DNA of 61,501 nucleotides from UBA1723 sp045642085 (lineage in GTDB: Bacteria; Bacteroidota; Bacteroidia; Bacteroidales; Paludibacteraceae), in the NCBI GenBank assembly GCA_045642085.1, contig JAZUIF010000047.1:1-61501 (forward strand). Reading direction: 5' to 3'. The translations under genes and the position numbers were made by a program. The notes beneath the pieces were generated by a model, which had not been told where the DNA came from, ran no database searches, and was given only the letters and a program-made list of their open reading frames with translations. Below are positions 44,312 to 52,920 of this stretch, in pieces (position 1 is the stretch's first letter; every line of letters begins with the position of its first letter).

Positions 44312-44491
44312 ATGGATAACAAAGCAAAAGTGTTGGAGACAATGAAGGCTGCAGGTGAGCCTCTAAACGCAGGTAAAATCGCTGAACTTAGTGGGCTTGA
44401 CCGTAAGAACGTCGACAAGGCGATGAAGGAATTGAAAGAGGAAGGAGCAATTGTATCTCCTGTCCGTTGCAAATGGGCTCCAGCAAATTAA
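44312..44491 (+). CDS. Small winged-helix protein
   Basis: 59 residues (MDNKAKVLETMKAAGEPL... to KWAPAN). The pattern LETMKAAGEPLNAGKIAEL, then DRKNVDKAMKELKEEGAI and a short wing (PVRCKWAP) is that of a MarR/ArsR-like or replication-protein-like winged helix. A short gene that can be missed because a longer overlapping frame hides it. It ends 4 bases before the MFS start. Confidence 0.75.
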   Translation: MDNKAKVLETMKAAGEPLNAGKIAELSGLDRKNVDKAMKELKEEGAIVSPVRCKWAPAN

Positions 44492-44495
44492 TGTT

Positions 44496-45686
44496 ATGCA
44501 AAGAGTAGGGGAACTCAAACCCAATGAAGGATTGCCATCAACGTTGGTGGCATTGCTTGCTGTGATGGCAGGAGTGTCGGTGGCAAACCTATACTACTGC
44601 CAACCTTTGCTTAACCTTATTCGTGAAGATACCGGACTGACTGAGTTTCAAGTCAACCTTATGCCAGTGTTCACACAGATTGGTTATGCTCTTGGTTTGC
44701 TGTTCATCATACCGATGGGAGATCTTTACAACCGTCGCACAACAATTCTTACCTGCTTTGGAGTTTTGATTGTCTCACTGATGACAATAGCTTTTTCAAG
44801 CAATGTATTGCTGCTCCTCGCATCAAGTTTTGTGACAGGTATTTTCTCCGTCGCACCACAGGTGTTTATCCCATTCGTTTCGCAGTTCTCACGTCCGGAA
44901 GAGAAAGCCCATAAGACAGGATTGATATTGTCTGGCCTTCTAATCGGAATCTTGGGATCCCGTGTGGCGAGTGGTTATGTCGGCGACTTGTGGGGCTGGC
45001 GAATGATGTATGAGATTGCGGCTGGAATGATAGCTTTGTCGGCTGTCATTGTATGGAAAACATTCCCTTATGTAGAGCCGACATTCAACGGACGTTTTGT
45101 CAACTTGATGACATCCATCTACCAACTGTTAAGGGAAAATCCCAAAGCCGTAACATATTCTGTCAGATCTGCATTCATCTTCGGCTCGATGCTCGGAATG
45201 TGGGCATGCTTGGCTTTCCGAATGAAAGAAGCTCCATTCTTTGATGGAAGCGACACAGTAGGAATGCTTGGATTATGTGGTGTGGCAGGAGCGTTGACAG
45301 CGTCTAATGTCGGCAAGTATATTCCGAAATACGGAGTTGAGAAGATACACGCGTTAGGAGTCTCTTGTGTTGTGTTGGCATGGATCATAATGGGAATCTT
45401 CCAAAACTATTACGCTGGAATCATAGCAGGTGTCATTATCATCGACATTGGTATGCAGTGCGTACAGCTCAGCAACCAAAGTGCCACAATGAAACTATGT
45501 CCGACTGCGTCAAGCCGAATGAATACCATCTATATGGTCACCTATTTTATCGGAGGCTCATTCGGAACATTTTGGGCAGGAACAATGTGGACCAAATTCG
45601 GTTGGTATGGCACTGTCGGAGCCGGATTAGGAATGGTAATCGCTTCGATAATCTTCACTTTGATTAGGAGAAAATGCAATAAATGA
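44496..45686 (+). CDS. MFS transporter (AraJ/DHA1-like)
   Basis: About 396 residues. I use ATG 44496 (MQRVGELKPNEG) because the longer frame covers the small winged-helix gene. Twelve hydrophobic segments; the loop 2-3 motif is IPMGDLYNRRTT (GD...RR). It should move a small molecule by proton exchange; drug or sugar efflux are both possible. Its stop overlaps the polymerase start (ATGA). Confidence 0.87.
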   Translation: MQRVGELKPNEGLPSTLVALLAVMAGVSVANLYYCQPLLNLIREDTGLTEFQVNLMPVFTQIGYALGLLFIIPMGDLYNRRTTILTCFGVLIVSLMTIAFSSNVLLLLASSFVTGIFSVAPQVFIPFVSQFSRPEEKAHKTGLILSGLLIGILGSRVASGYVGDLWGWRMMYEIAAGMIALSAVIVWKTFPYVEPTFNGRFVNLMTSIYQLLRENPKAVTYSVRSAFIFGSMLGMWACLAFRMKEAPFFDGSDTVGMLGLCGVAGALTASNVGKYIPKYGVEKIHALGVSCVVLAWIIMGIFQNYYAGIIAGVIIIDIGMQCVQLSNQSATMKLCPTASSRMNTIYMVTYFIGGSFGTFWAGTMWTKFGWYGTVGAGLGMVIASIIFTLIRRKCNK

Positions 45687-47197
45687 ATCCCGACAACCGT
45701 ACATATATCGCCATCGACTTGAAGTCATTCTATGCTTCGGTTGAGTGTGTGGACAGACAACTGGATCCTCTGACCACCAACCTCGTCGTGGCTGATTCAA
45801 GCAGAACGGAGAAGACGATATGTCTGGCTGTAAGTCCGTCGCTTAAATCGTATGGAGTGGGTGGACGAGCACGCTTGTTTGAAGTCGTCCAGAAAGTACG
45901 GGAAGTCAATTATCAAAGACGAATGAGAATCCCATACGGACAGTTTACAGGAAAATCCTGGAATAATCCAGACTTGCAAACTCATCCCGATTGGGAATTA
46001 GATTATATAGTAGCACCGCCACGTATGGCTCGCTATATGCAAGTGTCGGCGCAAATCTATTCCGTCTACTTGAAATATATCGCTCCAGAGGATATCCACG
46101 TCTATTCTTGTGATGAGGTTTTCATGGATGTGACAGGATATCTTTCCACATATAAGATGACACCGCATGAACTTGCGATGACTATGATACGTGATGTCCT
46201 GAAGACAACAGGAATCACAGCCACAGCAGGAATCGGTACTAATATGTATCTCTGCAAGGTGGCGATGGATATCGTTGCCAAACACATGCCGGCAGACAAG
46301 GATGGAGTGAGAATAGCTGAACTAGATGAAAAATCGTATAGGGAAAAACTTTGGGATCATCGTCCGTTGACCGATTTTTGGAGATGTGGAAAAGGAATCG
46401 CACAGAAATTGGCAATGTATGGAATTGAGACCATGGGACAGGTGGCTCGACTTTCGGTCAGGAATGAAGAAATACTGTATCAGATGTTCGGAGTGAATGC
46501 CGAATTGTTGATAGATCATGCGTGGGGATGGGAACCATGCACGATGGATTATATAAAGAGTTATCGCCCGGAGACAAACTCGTTGAGCAGTGGGCAAGTG
46601 CTTCATGAACCGTATACTTTCAAAAAAGCAAGAGTCGTGATAAAAGAGATGGCCGACGCTATCTCTATGGATTTGCTCGACAAAGGTTTGGTGACAGATC
46701 AACTTGTGGTGACAGTAGGATATGATAGAACCTCTCTTGATGATCCGACGATACGAGCCAGATATAATGGTCCGATAACAAAAGATTTTTATGGAAGAGA
46801 AACTCCAAAATCAGCACATGGAACAGCCAATCTCGACAGACAGACATCGTCGACATCATTAATTATGACTGCAGTCGAGAATCTTTTCGATCGTATCGTC
46901 AACAAAGATTTGTTGGTACGTCGACTTAATATCACCACCAATCATGTCGTTCCTGAGTCGAAAGTGAAAAAGCAAGAGGATAAGATGGTCCAGCTTGACC
47001 TTTTCTCCGATTATGAAGCCATTGCCAAACAGAAGAAAGACGAGGAAGAAAAATTAGCTAAAGAGCGACGAGTGCAAGAGGCCATGTTAGCAATCAAGAA
47101 ACAGTTTGGCAAGAATGCCATATTAAAGGGTTTGAATTTTGAAGACGGAGCGACAGCAAAAGATCGCAACGAACAGATAGGAGGACACAAAGCATAA
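45683..47197 (+). CDS. Y-family DNA polymerase (UmuC/DinB-like)
   Basis: 504 residues. The palm motifs are IDLKSFYASVE and YSCDEVFMDVTG with the catalytic Asp-Glu. GIGTNMYLCKVAMDIVAKH and the helix-hairpin segment at LTDFWRCGKGIAQKLA follow. VQLDLFSDY near residue 437 looks like a beta-clamp binding peptide. The tail is long, charged and helical. Translesion synthesis is the likely role. A YolD-like gene follows, a pairing also seen with UvrX-type polymerases in Gram-positive bacteria. Confidence 0.9.
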   Translation: MNPDNRTYIAIDLKSFYASVECVDRQLDPLTTNLVVADSSRTEKTICLAVSPSLKSYGVGGRARLFEVVQKVREVNYQRRMRIPYGQFTGKSWNNPDLQTHPDWELDYIVAPPRMARYMQVSAQIYSVYLKYIAPEDIHVYSCDEVFMDVTGYLSTYKMTPHELAMTMIRDVLKTTGITATAGIGTNMYLCKVAMDIVAKHMPADKDGVRIAELDEKSYREKLWDHRPLTDFWRCGKGIAQKLAMYGIETMGQVARLSVRNEEILYQMFGVNAELLIDHAWGWEPCTMDYIKSYRPETNSLSSGQVLHEPYTFKKARVVIKEMADAISMDLLDKGLVTDQLVVTVGYDRTSLDDPTIRARYNGPITKDFYGRETPKSAHGTANLDRQTSSTSLIMTAVENLFDRIVNKDLLVRRLNITTNHVVPESKVKKQEDKMVQLDLFSDYEAIAKQKKDEEEKLAKERRVQEAMLAIKKQFGKNAILKGLNFEDGATAKDRNEQIGGHKA

Positions 47198-47222
47198 AAG
47201 GCTTACAAAAAGGCATTGTAGT

Positions 47223-47651
47223 ATGGAAGATAATTACGACGACATAATAAATTTGCCCCATCATGTCTCTACAAATCATCCTCAGATGACGATGTATCAG
47301 CGAGCAGCACAGTTTGCTCCGTTTGCCGCATTGGTGGGCCATGATGAGTTGATAGCCGAGAGTGCACGTCTGACGGATGAAGAAGTAGAGATGGAAGATG
47401 GAGTTGTGAGTGAACTCAACAGGAAGATGGCATATTTGAATGTCAGGTTGCAAGATCATCCCGTCGTCAGCATAACATATTTTATACATGATCAGAAGAA
47501 ATCGGGTGGGGAGTATAGGACAGCGACAGGGGTCGTTCGTAAATTAGATGAGTATGACGGAGCATTAACCATGACCGATGGAACGATGATCCCATTAACT
47601 TCTATTTTGGATATCAATGGAGAGATTTTTAATGATATGGAATCTTTGTAG
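47223..47651 (+). CDS. YolD-like protein
   Basis: 142 residues. The core is LPHHVSTNHPQMT, then RAAQFAPFAALVGHDELI and ESARLTDEE, as in YolD-like proteins; a beta-rich C-terminus follows. YolD proteins go with Y-family polymerases and may control them, as UmuD does for UmuC, but this is not established. 25 bases separate it from the polymerase gene. Confidence 0.82.
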   Translation: MEDNYDDIINLPHHVSTNHPQMTMYQRAAQFAPFAALVGHDELIAESARLTDEEVEMEDGVVSELNRKMAYLNVRLQDHPVVSITYFIHDQKKSGGEYRTATGVVRKLDEYDGALTMTDGTMIPLTSILDINGEIFNDMESL

Positions 47652-47677
47652 AGACGCGAGTTATTGCGTCTTTTTTT
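47648..47677 (+). terminator. Terminator after the YolD-like gene, built on the dispersed repeat
   Basis: GTAGAGACGC (47648-47657) is the third copy of the dispersed repeat. AGACGC (47652-47657) pairs with GCGTCT (47666-47671) and T7 follows, so here the repeat forms the terminator. Confidence 0.75.
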
Positions 47678-47767
47678 GTTTTATGTCAAAAATAAGAAAA
47701 ACGCTAAAAAATATATGATTGATATTTAATGTGTTGTAAAATTTCTTGTAAAAAAGATGTGAAAATA

Positions 47768-47799
47768 TTTGGAGGATATGTGAAAAGTCTCTACCTTTG
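47768..47799 (+). promoter_or_regulatory. Promoter of the tRNA-Tyr/tRNA-Gly operon
   Basis: TTTG (47768-47771), 20 bases, TACCTTTG (47792-47799) then C. Bacteroidetes type, about 50 bases before tRNA-Tyr. Confidence 0.78.
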
Positions 47800-47849
47800 C
47801 ATCGCAATTAAGGAAAAACGGACACGATAAGTGAACGGAAATGACTTAA

Positions 47850-47931
47850 GGGTGTGTACCAGAGTGGCCAAATGGGGCAGACTGTAAATCTGCTGGCTCT
47901 GCCTTCGGTGGTTCGAATCCATCCGCACCCA
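47850..47931 (+). tRNA. tRNA-Tyr (GTA)
   Basis: 82 bases. The acceptor GGGTGTG pairs with CGCACCC (47924-47930) with one G-T pair. The anticodon loop CTGTAAATC gives GTA. A long variable arm (class II) and GTTCGAATC T loop are present. CCA is not encoded. Confidence 0.95.
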
Positions 47932-47942
47932 CAAAAATAATT

Positions 47943-48018
47943 GCGGAAGTAACTCAATTGATAGAGCGTCAGCCTTCCAAGCTGAAAGTTGCGGGTTTGA
48001 GCCCCGTCTTCCGCTCCA
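47943..48018 (+). tRNA. tRNA-Gly (TCC)
   Basis: The acceptor GCGGAAG (47943-47949) pairs with CTTCCGC (48008-48014), discriminator T, and an encoded CCA (48016-48018). The anticodon loop CTTCCAA gives TCC. Eleven bases after tRNA-Tyr, one transcript likely. Confidence 0.94.
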
Positions 48019-48021
48019 AGA

Positions 48022-48051
48022 GGAGAGAATCGAAAGGTTCTCTCTTTTTTT
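48022..48051 (+). terminator. Terminator of the tRNA operon
   Basis: GAGAGAA (48023-48029) pairs with TTCTCTC (48038-48044), then a T run. Confidence 0.83.
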
Positions 48052-48112
48052 GTTTGTCATATTTTGATGGTTGGATTAACCACAGAGATACGGTGATCGA
48101 TGAGCGTTGTAG

Positions 48113-48133
48113 GGGCAGGTTTCAAACCTGCCC
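48113..48133. repeat. REP-like perfect palindrome
   Basis: GGGCAGGTTT (48113-48122), one base, AAACCTGCCC (48124-48133). A 10-bp perfect stem with a single-base loop, in the gap between the tRNA terminator and ilvC. The rest of the gap shows no gene. Confidence 0.7.
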
Positions 48134-48254
48134 GCTTTGTTGGAATGCTATACATATTTGGAAAAATGTCAATTATGTGAAGGGGAGAAATTAAGAAGCG
48201 ACGAAAAAAAGTGAAAAAATGTTACAAAATATAGACATTGACAATTGTTTTTTA

Positions 48255-48262
48255 TATTTTTG
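48255..48262 (+). promoter_or_regulatory. -7 box for ilvC
   Basis: TATTTTTG followed by C, 75 bases before the ilvC ATG, leaving a leader of about 70 bases. No clear -33 element. Confidence 0.6.
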
Positions 48263-48337
48263 CACGACAATTGGAAAAAGTGTGGTTGTGCACGTCCAGT
48301 TGTGATTTATAGAATAATTGTAAATTAAAGATAAAAA

Positions 48338-49381
48338 ATGGCAAAATTGAATTTTGGCGGCGTTATCGAAGAAGTGATGACACGCGATGAGTTTCCATTG
48401 GAGAAAGCACGTGAGGTTCTAAAGAACGAGACAATTGCAGTAATCGGATATGGTGTACAGGGTCCAGGTCAGAGCTTGAACCTACGTGACAACGGTTTCA
48501 ACGTAATCGTTGGTCAGCGTCCAGGTAAGACTTACGACAAGGCAGTTGCTGATGGTTGGAAGCCAGGTGAGACTCTATTCGGAATCGAGGAGGCTTGTGA
48601 GAAGGCTACAATCGTTATGTGTCTACTTTCAGATGCTGCTGTAATGTCAGTATGGCCAACAATCAAGAAGTATCTTACTCCAGGTAAGGCTCTTTACTTC
48701 TCACACGGTTTCGCAATTACTTGGAACGATCGTACAGGTGTAGTTCCAGCTAAGGATATCGACGTTATCATGGTAGCTCCTAAGGGTTCAGGTACATCTC
48801 TACGTACAATGTTCCTAGAGGGTCGTGGTCTTAACTCTTCATACGCTGTTTACCAGGATGCAACAGGTAAGGCATTGGAGAAGACATTGGCACTTGGTAT
48901 CGGTATCGGTTCAGGTTACATGTTCGAGACTACATTCCAGCGTGAGGCAACTTCAGACCTTACAGGTGAGCGTGGTTCATTGATGGGTGCTATCCAGGGT
49001 CTACTTCTTGCTCAGTACGAGGTATTGCGTGAGAACGGTCACACTCCATCAGAGGCATTCAACGAGACAGTTGAGGAGCTTACTCAGTCTTTGATGCCAT
49101 TGTTCGCAAAGAACGGTATGGACTGGATGTACGCTAACTGCTCTACTACAGCTCAGCGTGGTGCTTTGGATTGGATGACTCCATTCCACGATGCTATCAA
49201 GCCAGTTGTTGAGAAGCTTTACGCTAATGTTAAGTGCGGTAACGAGGCTCAGATCTCTATCGACGCTAACTCAAAGCCTGACTATCGTGTAGGTCTTGAG
49301 AAGGAGCTTAAGGCACTTCGTGAGAGCGAAATGTGGCAGACAGCTGTAACTGTACGTCAGTTGCGTCCTGAGAACAACTAA
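48338..49381 (+). CDS. ilvC: Ketol-acid reductoisomerase
   Basis: 347 residues, class I length plus a short N-terminal extension (MAKLNFGGVIEEV). The cofactor loop is VIGYGVQGPGQSLNLRD. The Mg-binding KARI domain has DLTGERGSLMGAI with Asp and Glu ligands, plus EETL-like VEELTQSL. It converts acetolactate to dihydroxyisovalerate in valine and leucine synthesis and the homologous isoleucine step. It stands alone with its own terminator. Codon choice is very biased (GGT, CGT, CTT/CTA repeats), which suggests high expression. Confidence 0.95.
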   Translation: MAKLNFGGVIEEVMTRDEFPLEKAREVLKNETIAVIGYGVQGPGQSLNLRDNGFNVIVGQRPGKTYDKAVADGWKPGETLFGIEEACEKATIVMCLLSDAAVMSVWPTIKKYLTPGKALYFSHGFAITWNDRTGVVPAKDIDVIMVAPKGSGTSLRTMFLEGRGLNSSYAVYQDATGKALEKTLALGIGIGSGYMFETTFQREATSDLTGERGSLMGAIQGLLLAQYEVLRENGHTPSEAFNETVEELTQSLMPLFAKNGMDWMYANCSTTAQRGALDWMTPFHDAIKPVVEKLYANVKCGNEAQISIDANSKPDYRVGLEKELKALRESEMWQTAVTVRQLRPENN

Positions 49382-49410
49382 TATTCGATAGAAATTTAGT
49401 TTGATTATAT

Positions 49411-49443
49411 AAAGACCGTCTCTTTGGAGGCGGTCTTTTGTTT
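49411..49443 (+). terminator. Terminator of ilvC
   Basis: AAAGACCG (49411-49418) pairs with CGGTCTTT (49431-49438) and a T-rich tail follows. Confidence 0.85.
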
Positions 49444-49557
49444 TTTATGACATGCACGTCCGTACATATCTGTACCTATCTGTTGAATTTGCTTAAAAAA
49501 GTTTAATTTCATTCGTTTTATATTACACATTTATTCGTAAAAGATAAATAAGTTTCT

Positions 49558-49565
49558 TAATTTTG
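49558..49565 (+). promoter_or_regulatory. -7 box for the DUF1573 gene
   Basis: TAATTTTG followed by C, 34 bases before the ATG. The upstream element is only TTCG at 49534-49537. Confidence 0.6.
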
Positions 49566-49599
49566 CATTGTAATGTTTAAGAAATAAAAAAAAACAGAT

Positions 49600-50667
49600 A
49601 TGAAAAGAGTAATTTTATTTATTGCGGCATTCGTTACTGCGATCTGTGCATTTGCTCAGGAGTCGGGTAAGGCTGTAATCGAATTTAAGAAAACTGTTCA
49701 TAACTTTGGTACTTTCCCAGAGGAGAACGGAAGAGTGTCTTGTTCGTTTGTATTCGTTAACAAAGGAACTGAGGATTTGGTGTTGAGCAAAGTAAGAGCA
49801 AGTTGTGGTTGTACAACTCCAGATTGGACAAAGACTCCAGTAGCTCCTGGTGATAGTGGTGTTGTTAACGCTACTTATAATGCGACTGGTCGTCCAGGTG
49901 CATTTACTAAGACAATCACAGTTACAACTCAGAACGCAGGTGAGCACCGTCTTACTATCAAGGGAGAGGTTATCCCTAAGGCTAAGAAGATTGAGGATGA
50001 GTATCCATTCAGTGTAGGTGACCTTCGTTTGAAGAACCAGAATGTTTACTTGCACAAGATCAAGAATCCAGAGTCAAAGTCAGAGAAGATGAAGATCTAT
50101 AACAACGGTTCTGCAGATATCACTCCAACATTCAAGAATGTGCCTTCTTACATCACAGTTTCTTGTGACAAGGATGTGATCAAACCAAAGTCAGAGGCTG
50201 AGATCACAGTTGTTTATGATTCTAAGAAGTCAGAGGAGTGGGGTACAGTTGTATCTAGCTTTGCTATCGTTGCAGGTGGAGAGACTAAGACAATCAACGT
50301 AAACGCAACAGTTGTTGAGGATTTCTCTAAGTTGACTGAGGAGCAGAAGAAGAACGCACCAGTAATCTCAGTAGGTAGCGTTGTTCCTGTAAATGAGATC
50401 GCTAAGGGTTCTAAGAAGTCTTTCTTGTTCAAGGTTGAGAACAAGGGTAAGGATCCATTGATTATCCGTAGCATTACTGCTCTTGATGATAATGTAGTTA
50501 TCACTAAGCCTAAGAAGCCAATCAAGTCTGGTAAGTCTGGTGATGTTTCTATCACAATTGACGCTAAGAACATGAAGGTTGGTGATTTTACAAAGCGTTT
50601 GACTATTATTTCTAACGACCCTAACACAAGCAGAAAGGTTGTCTCTGTTAGCGGTACTGTAAAATAA
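49600..50667 (+). CDS. Secreted protein with two or three DUF1573 domains
   Basis: 355 residues with a signal peptide cut near AFAQES. The first DUF1573 unit has VHNFGTFPEENG, CSFVFVNKGTEDLVLSKV and SCGCTTPDW. A second, Cys-free unit follows near 130-230, and the third has LFKVENKGKDPLIIRSI and ends KVVSVSGTVK. These are Ig-like folds with unknown role, exported to the periplasm or surface. Codon use is as biased as ilvC (TCTAAG, GGT, GTT), so the protein is probably abundant. A terminator separates it from the next gene. Confidence 0.83.
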   Translation: MKRVILFIAAFVTAICAFAQESGKAVIEFKKTVHNFGTFPEENGRVSCSFVFVNKGTEDLVLSKVRASCGCTTPDWTKTPVAPGDSGVVNATYNATGRPGAFTKTITVTTQNAGEHRLTIKGEVIPKAKKIEDEYPFSVGDLRLKNQNVYLHKIKNPESKSEKMKIYNNGSADITPTFKNVPSYITVSCDKDVIKPKSEAEITVVYDSKKSEEWGTVVSSFAIVAGGETKTINVNATVVEDFSKLTEEQKKNAPVISVGSVVPVNEIAKGSKKSFLFKVENKGKDPLIIRSITALDDNVVITKPKKPIKSGKSGDVSITIDAKNMKVGDFTKRLTIISNDPNTSRKVVSVSGTVK

Positions 50668-50685
50668 TCATCATTTGAAATATAG

Positions 50686-50718
50686 GGACGACATGGGTGA
50701 CCTTGTCGTCCTTTTTTT
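50686..50718 (+). terminator. Terminator after the DUF1573 gene
   Basis: GGACGACA (50686-50693) pairs with TGTCGTCC (50704-50711), followed by seven T. It falls inside the longest frame of the next gene and shows that the true start of that gene is downstream. Confidence 0.88.
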
Positions 50719-50731
50719 AGTTTATAGATTT

Positions 50732-51835
50732 ATGGGTAGACGATTTCTAAAATTATTATTTTTTTTACTTTCCCTTGTTTTTGGGGTTTCATGCAATTCC
50801 AATGATTCCTTTTTGATTAAAGGAAAAGTCTCTTGTCTGCCTATGCCTAGAGCATATCTTACTTGTATCTCTCCTTTGACGGGTGTTAAAGATACATTGG
50901 CTCAGAGTGAAATTTATGCTGGTGAATTCCTTTTTAGAGGTAGAGTGGAATCGCCATCTATGTGTCAGATTGAGATTGGTAACAGAAGCATTAATCTGAT
51001 GGTGGAAAATTCAGAAATTGAGGTAAATGGTACCCTAATGATTCCTGATCAGATTGAAATAACAGGAAGTGTGTCTAATGATGATTGGACACGCATTCTA
51101 CGATTTGAAAGAAGATACGAAGCTCAGCGTCGCAAAAACTGGTTGAAGATTGTTAACACTGATGTCTTTGACGAAATAGAAAAATTGGAGACTGAGTATT
51201 ATCAAGCTTTTGATTCTCTATATTATATGCTAAAGTCTCAGGTGGCTAATAGCCCAACTTCTTTTGGCTGTACGTATTATGTATATTATGCTTATGTTAA
51301 TCAGTTGTTTAGCTTGAATAAGATAGTTCAATGTCTAAATATGCTTGATGAAGCTTCTGTGGGCAAATCCGAGTATTATAGATACCTTAAGGATGAAATG
51401 GCATTGTATTCTGGACTTGAACTCAATAAGCCAGCCCCAAAATTTTCTGTGATTACTTCTGATGGAGATTCTTTGACTCTCGACAATTATTATAATAAAA
51501 AGTTGTTTCTGTTCTTTACATCTTCATGGTGCGATTCTTGTGAGTCGTATGCTCGAGAATTGGATGAGGTTCATCGCAGATTTAAATCTCCAGGTTTTGA
51601 GGTTTTGGCTATTTCGTTGGATAATACACAAGAAGGTTTGGACGATTTGGTTGAAAAGTCGTGTGATTGGCCGATAGCTTGTGATTATCAGTATTGGGAG
51701 AGCCGAATCACAAAACAATATGGTGTTCAGAAAATTCCTTATGGTGTTTTGATTGATGATAAACAGAGAATCTGTGCGGTAAATCCATCGATTCAGGCTC
51801 TCAGTTACAAGTTGAGAATTTTGCAAAATGAGTGA
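50732..51835 (+). CDS. TlpA-like thioredoxin-fold lipoprotein with DUF4369
   Basis: About 367 residues from ATG 50732; the frame upstream crosses a terminator. MGRRFLKLLFFLLSLVFGVSC is a lipoprotein signal (Cys 21). Residues about 25-120 fit DUF4369 (FLIKGKVSCLPMPRAYL, GEFLFRGRVESP). After a helical segment, residues about 235-367 are a thioredoxin fold: APKFSVITSDGDSLTL, FFTSSWCDSCESYARELDEV with CDSC, and KIPYGVLIDD (cis-Pro loop). It should carry out thiol-disulfide exchange in the periplasm. The next gene is CcdA-like, its likely source of electrons. Confidence 0.85.
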   Translation: MGRRFLKLLFFLLSLVFGVSCNSNDSFLIKGKVSCLPMPRAYLTCISPLTGVKDTLAQSEIYAGEFLFRGRVESPSMCQIEIGNRSINLMVENSEIEVNGTLMIPDQIEITGSVSNDDWTRILRFERRYEAQRRKNWLKIVNTDVFDEIEKLETEYYQAFDSLYYMLKSQVANSPTSFGCTYYVYYAYVNQLFSLNKIVQCLNMLDEASVGKSEYYRYLKDEMALYSGLELNKPAPKFSVITSDGDSLTLDNYYNKKLFLFFTSSWCDSCESYARELDEVHRRFKSPGFEVLAISLDNTQEGLDDLVEKSCDWPIACDYQYWESRITKQYGVQKIPYGVLIDDKQRICAVNPSIQALSYKLRILQNE

Positions 51836-52538
51836 TTTTATTTACGCTCTTCAGAGTAGATTTCAAGATATTCCGTTATTAACAGCTTTATTGCTGGGAG
51901 TACTCGTGGCGATTAGTCCTTGTACTATCGCGGCTAATCTTGCTGCATTATCGTTCGTTTCTGTTGGATGTGATTCAAGAAAGTCGACACTAACTCAAGG
52001 AGCGATACTTGTGGTTGGCAAGTCGTTAGTTTATATTATTCTTGCTGTTCTTTTATCACAATTTGCGGGTGCTTTCGAAATAAGTGAAAGTTTTGCTGAT
52101 ACATACGTTCAGATAATAGGCATTCTTTTCATAGTCGTTGGTGTGTTAATGCTCGACATTATCCACCTTCATGGATTGGAGGATATAGTGGTGCGTATGT
52201 TCAAAGGTGAGCATAAGAAGAATGTTTGGCAGACTCTTTTGGTGGGTATGCTTCTCGCTTTGGCTTTCTGTCCAGACGGTGCCGTTCTTTATTTTGGTAT
52301 GATGATTCCGCTTACGATTGCTGAGAATCATTCGTTTATGGTTCCGCTTTTCTTTGCTATGGGAGCCGCTATACCATTGCTCGCTGTTGTTGCCTTGTAT
52401 GCTTACGGAGTGGAGCGAGTAGCGTCAATGACTAAAATATTTAGTGCAAATGCCATGGTTCGTAAGTTTGTCGGAGCCATGTTTATAATTGCAGGTATTT
52501 GTTTCATTACTGAGTTTATATTCCATCATGCGCATTAA
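51828..52538 (+). CDS. CcdA/DsbD-like membrane thiol transporter
   Basis: 236 residues, six or seven membrane segments, overlapping the TlpA-like gene by 8 bases. The two membrane Cys lie in ISPCTIAANLAALSF and ALAFCPDGAVLYFG, the pattern of CcdA/DsbD (and ArsG-type) proteins. It should pass electrons from cytoplasmic thioredoxin to the TlpA-like lipoprotein. A His tail (FHHAH) ends it. Confidence 0.85.
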   Translation: MSDFIYALQSRFQDIPLLTALLLGVLVAISPCTIAANLAALSFVSVGCDSRKSTLTQGAILVVGKSLVYIILAVLLSQFAGAFEISESFADTYVQIIGILFIVVGVLMLDIIHLHGLEDIVVRMFKGEHKKNVWQTLLVGMLLALAFCPDGAVLYFGMMIPLTIAENHSFMVPLFFAMGAAIPLLAVVALYAYGVERVASMTKIFSANAMVRKFVGAMFIIAGICFITEFIFHHAH

Positions 52539-52902
52539 TCTGCTTTTCATATTGCTGTTGTCTGCATTCTCTGCAGTGTCGGCGAAACCAGTTTTGGTTT
52601 TGTCAGAAGAGGTTGTTGACTTTGGTGAGGTGAATATAGCAGATGGAAGCCAGACGAGAATGTTGGTAGTAAAGAACGAAGGAGATGAACCATTGATCGT
52701 GAATCAGGTATCGTCGACTTGTCATTGTGTTGAGCCAGAGTGGAGTATAAAACCGATTGCTCCCGCGTCGACAGACAGCATCAAGATTGTGCTTAATCCT
52801 GATATGAGTGGAGTGATTAGTAAAAAACTTATAGTATACAGTAATGCGAAAAACAGACGAATGGTATTCCGCGTAAAAGCATTGGCTGTTAGAAATAGAT
52901 AA
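52528..52902 (+). CDS. Short secreted DUF1573 protein
   Basis: 124 residues from ATG 52528, which overlaps the CcdA-like stop by 11 bases. Signal peptide MRINLLFILLLSAFSAVSA. One DUF1573 domain: VDFGEVNIADGSQTRMLVVKN (short span at residues ~31-51), then STCHCVEPEW. The Cys-His-Cys matches the CGC of its relatives. In one operon with the TlpA-like and CcdA-like genes, so its Cys pair could be a substrate of that redox chain. Confidence 0.83.
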   Translation: MRINLLFILLLSAFSAVSAKPVLVLSEEVVDFGEVNIADGSQTRMLVVKNEGDEPLIVNQVSSTCHCVEPEWSIKPIAPASTDSIKIVLNPDMSGVISKKLIVYSNAKNRRMVFRVKALAVRNR

Positions 52903-52920
52903 AATTAAATTCTAACGATT

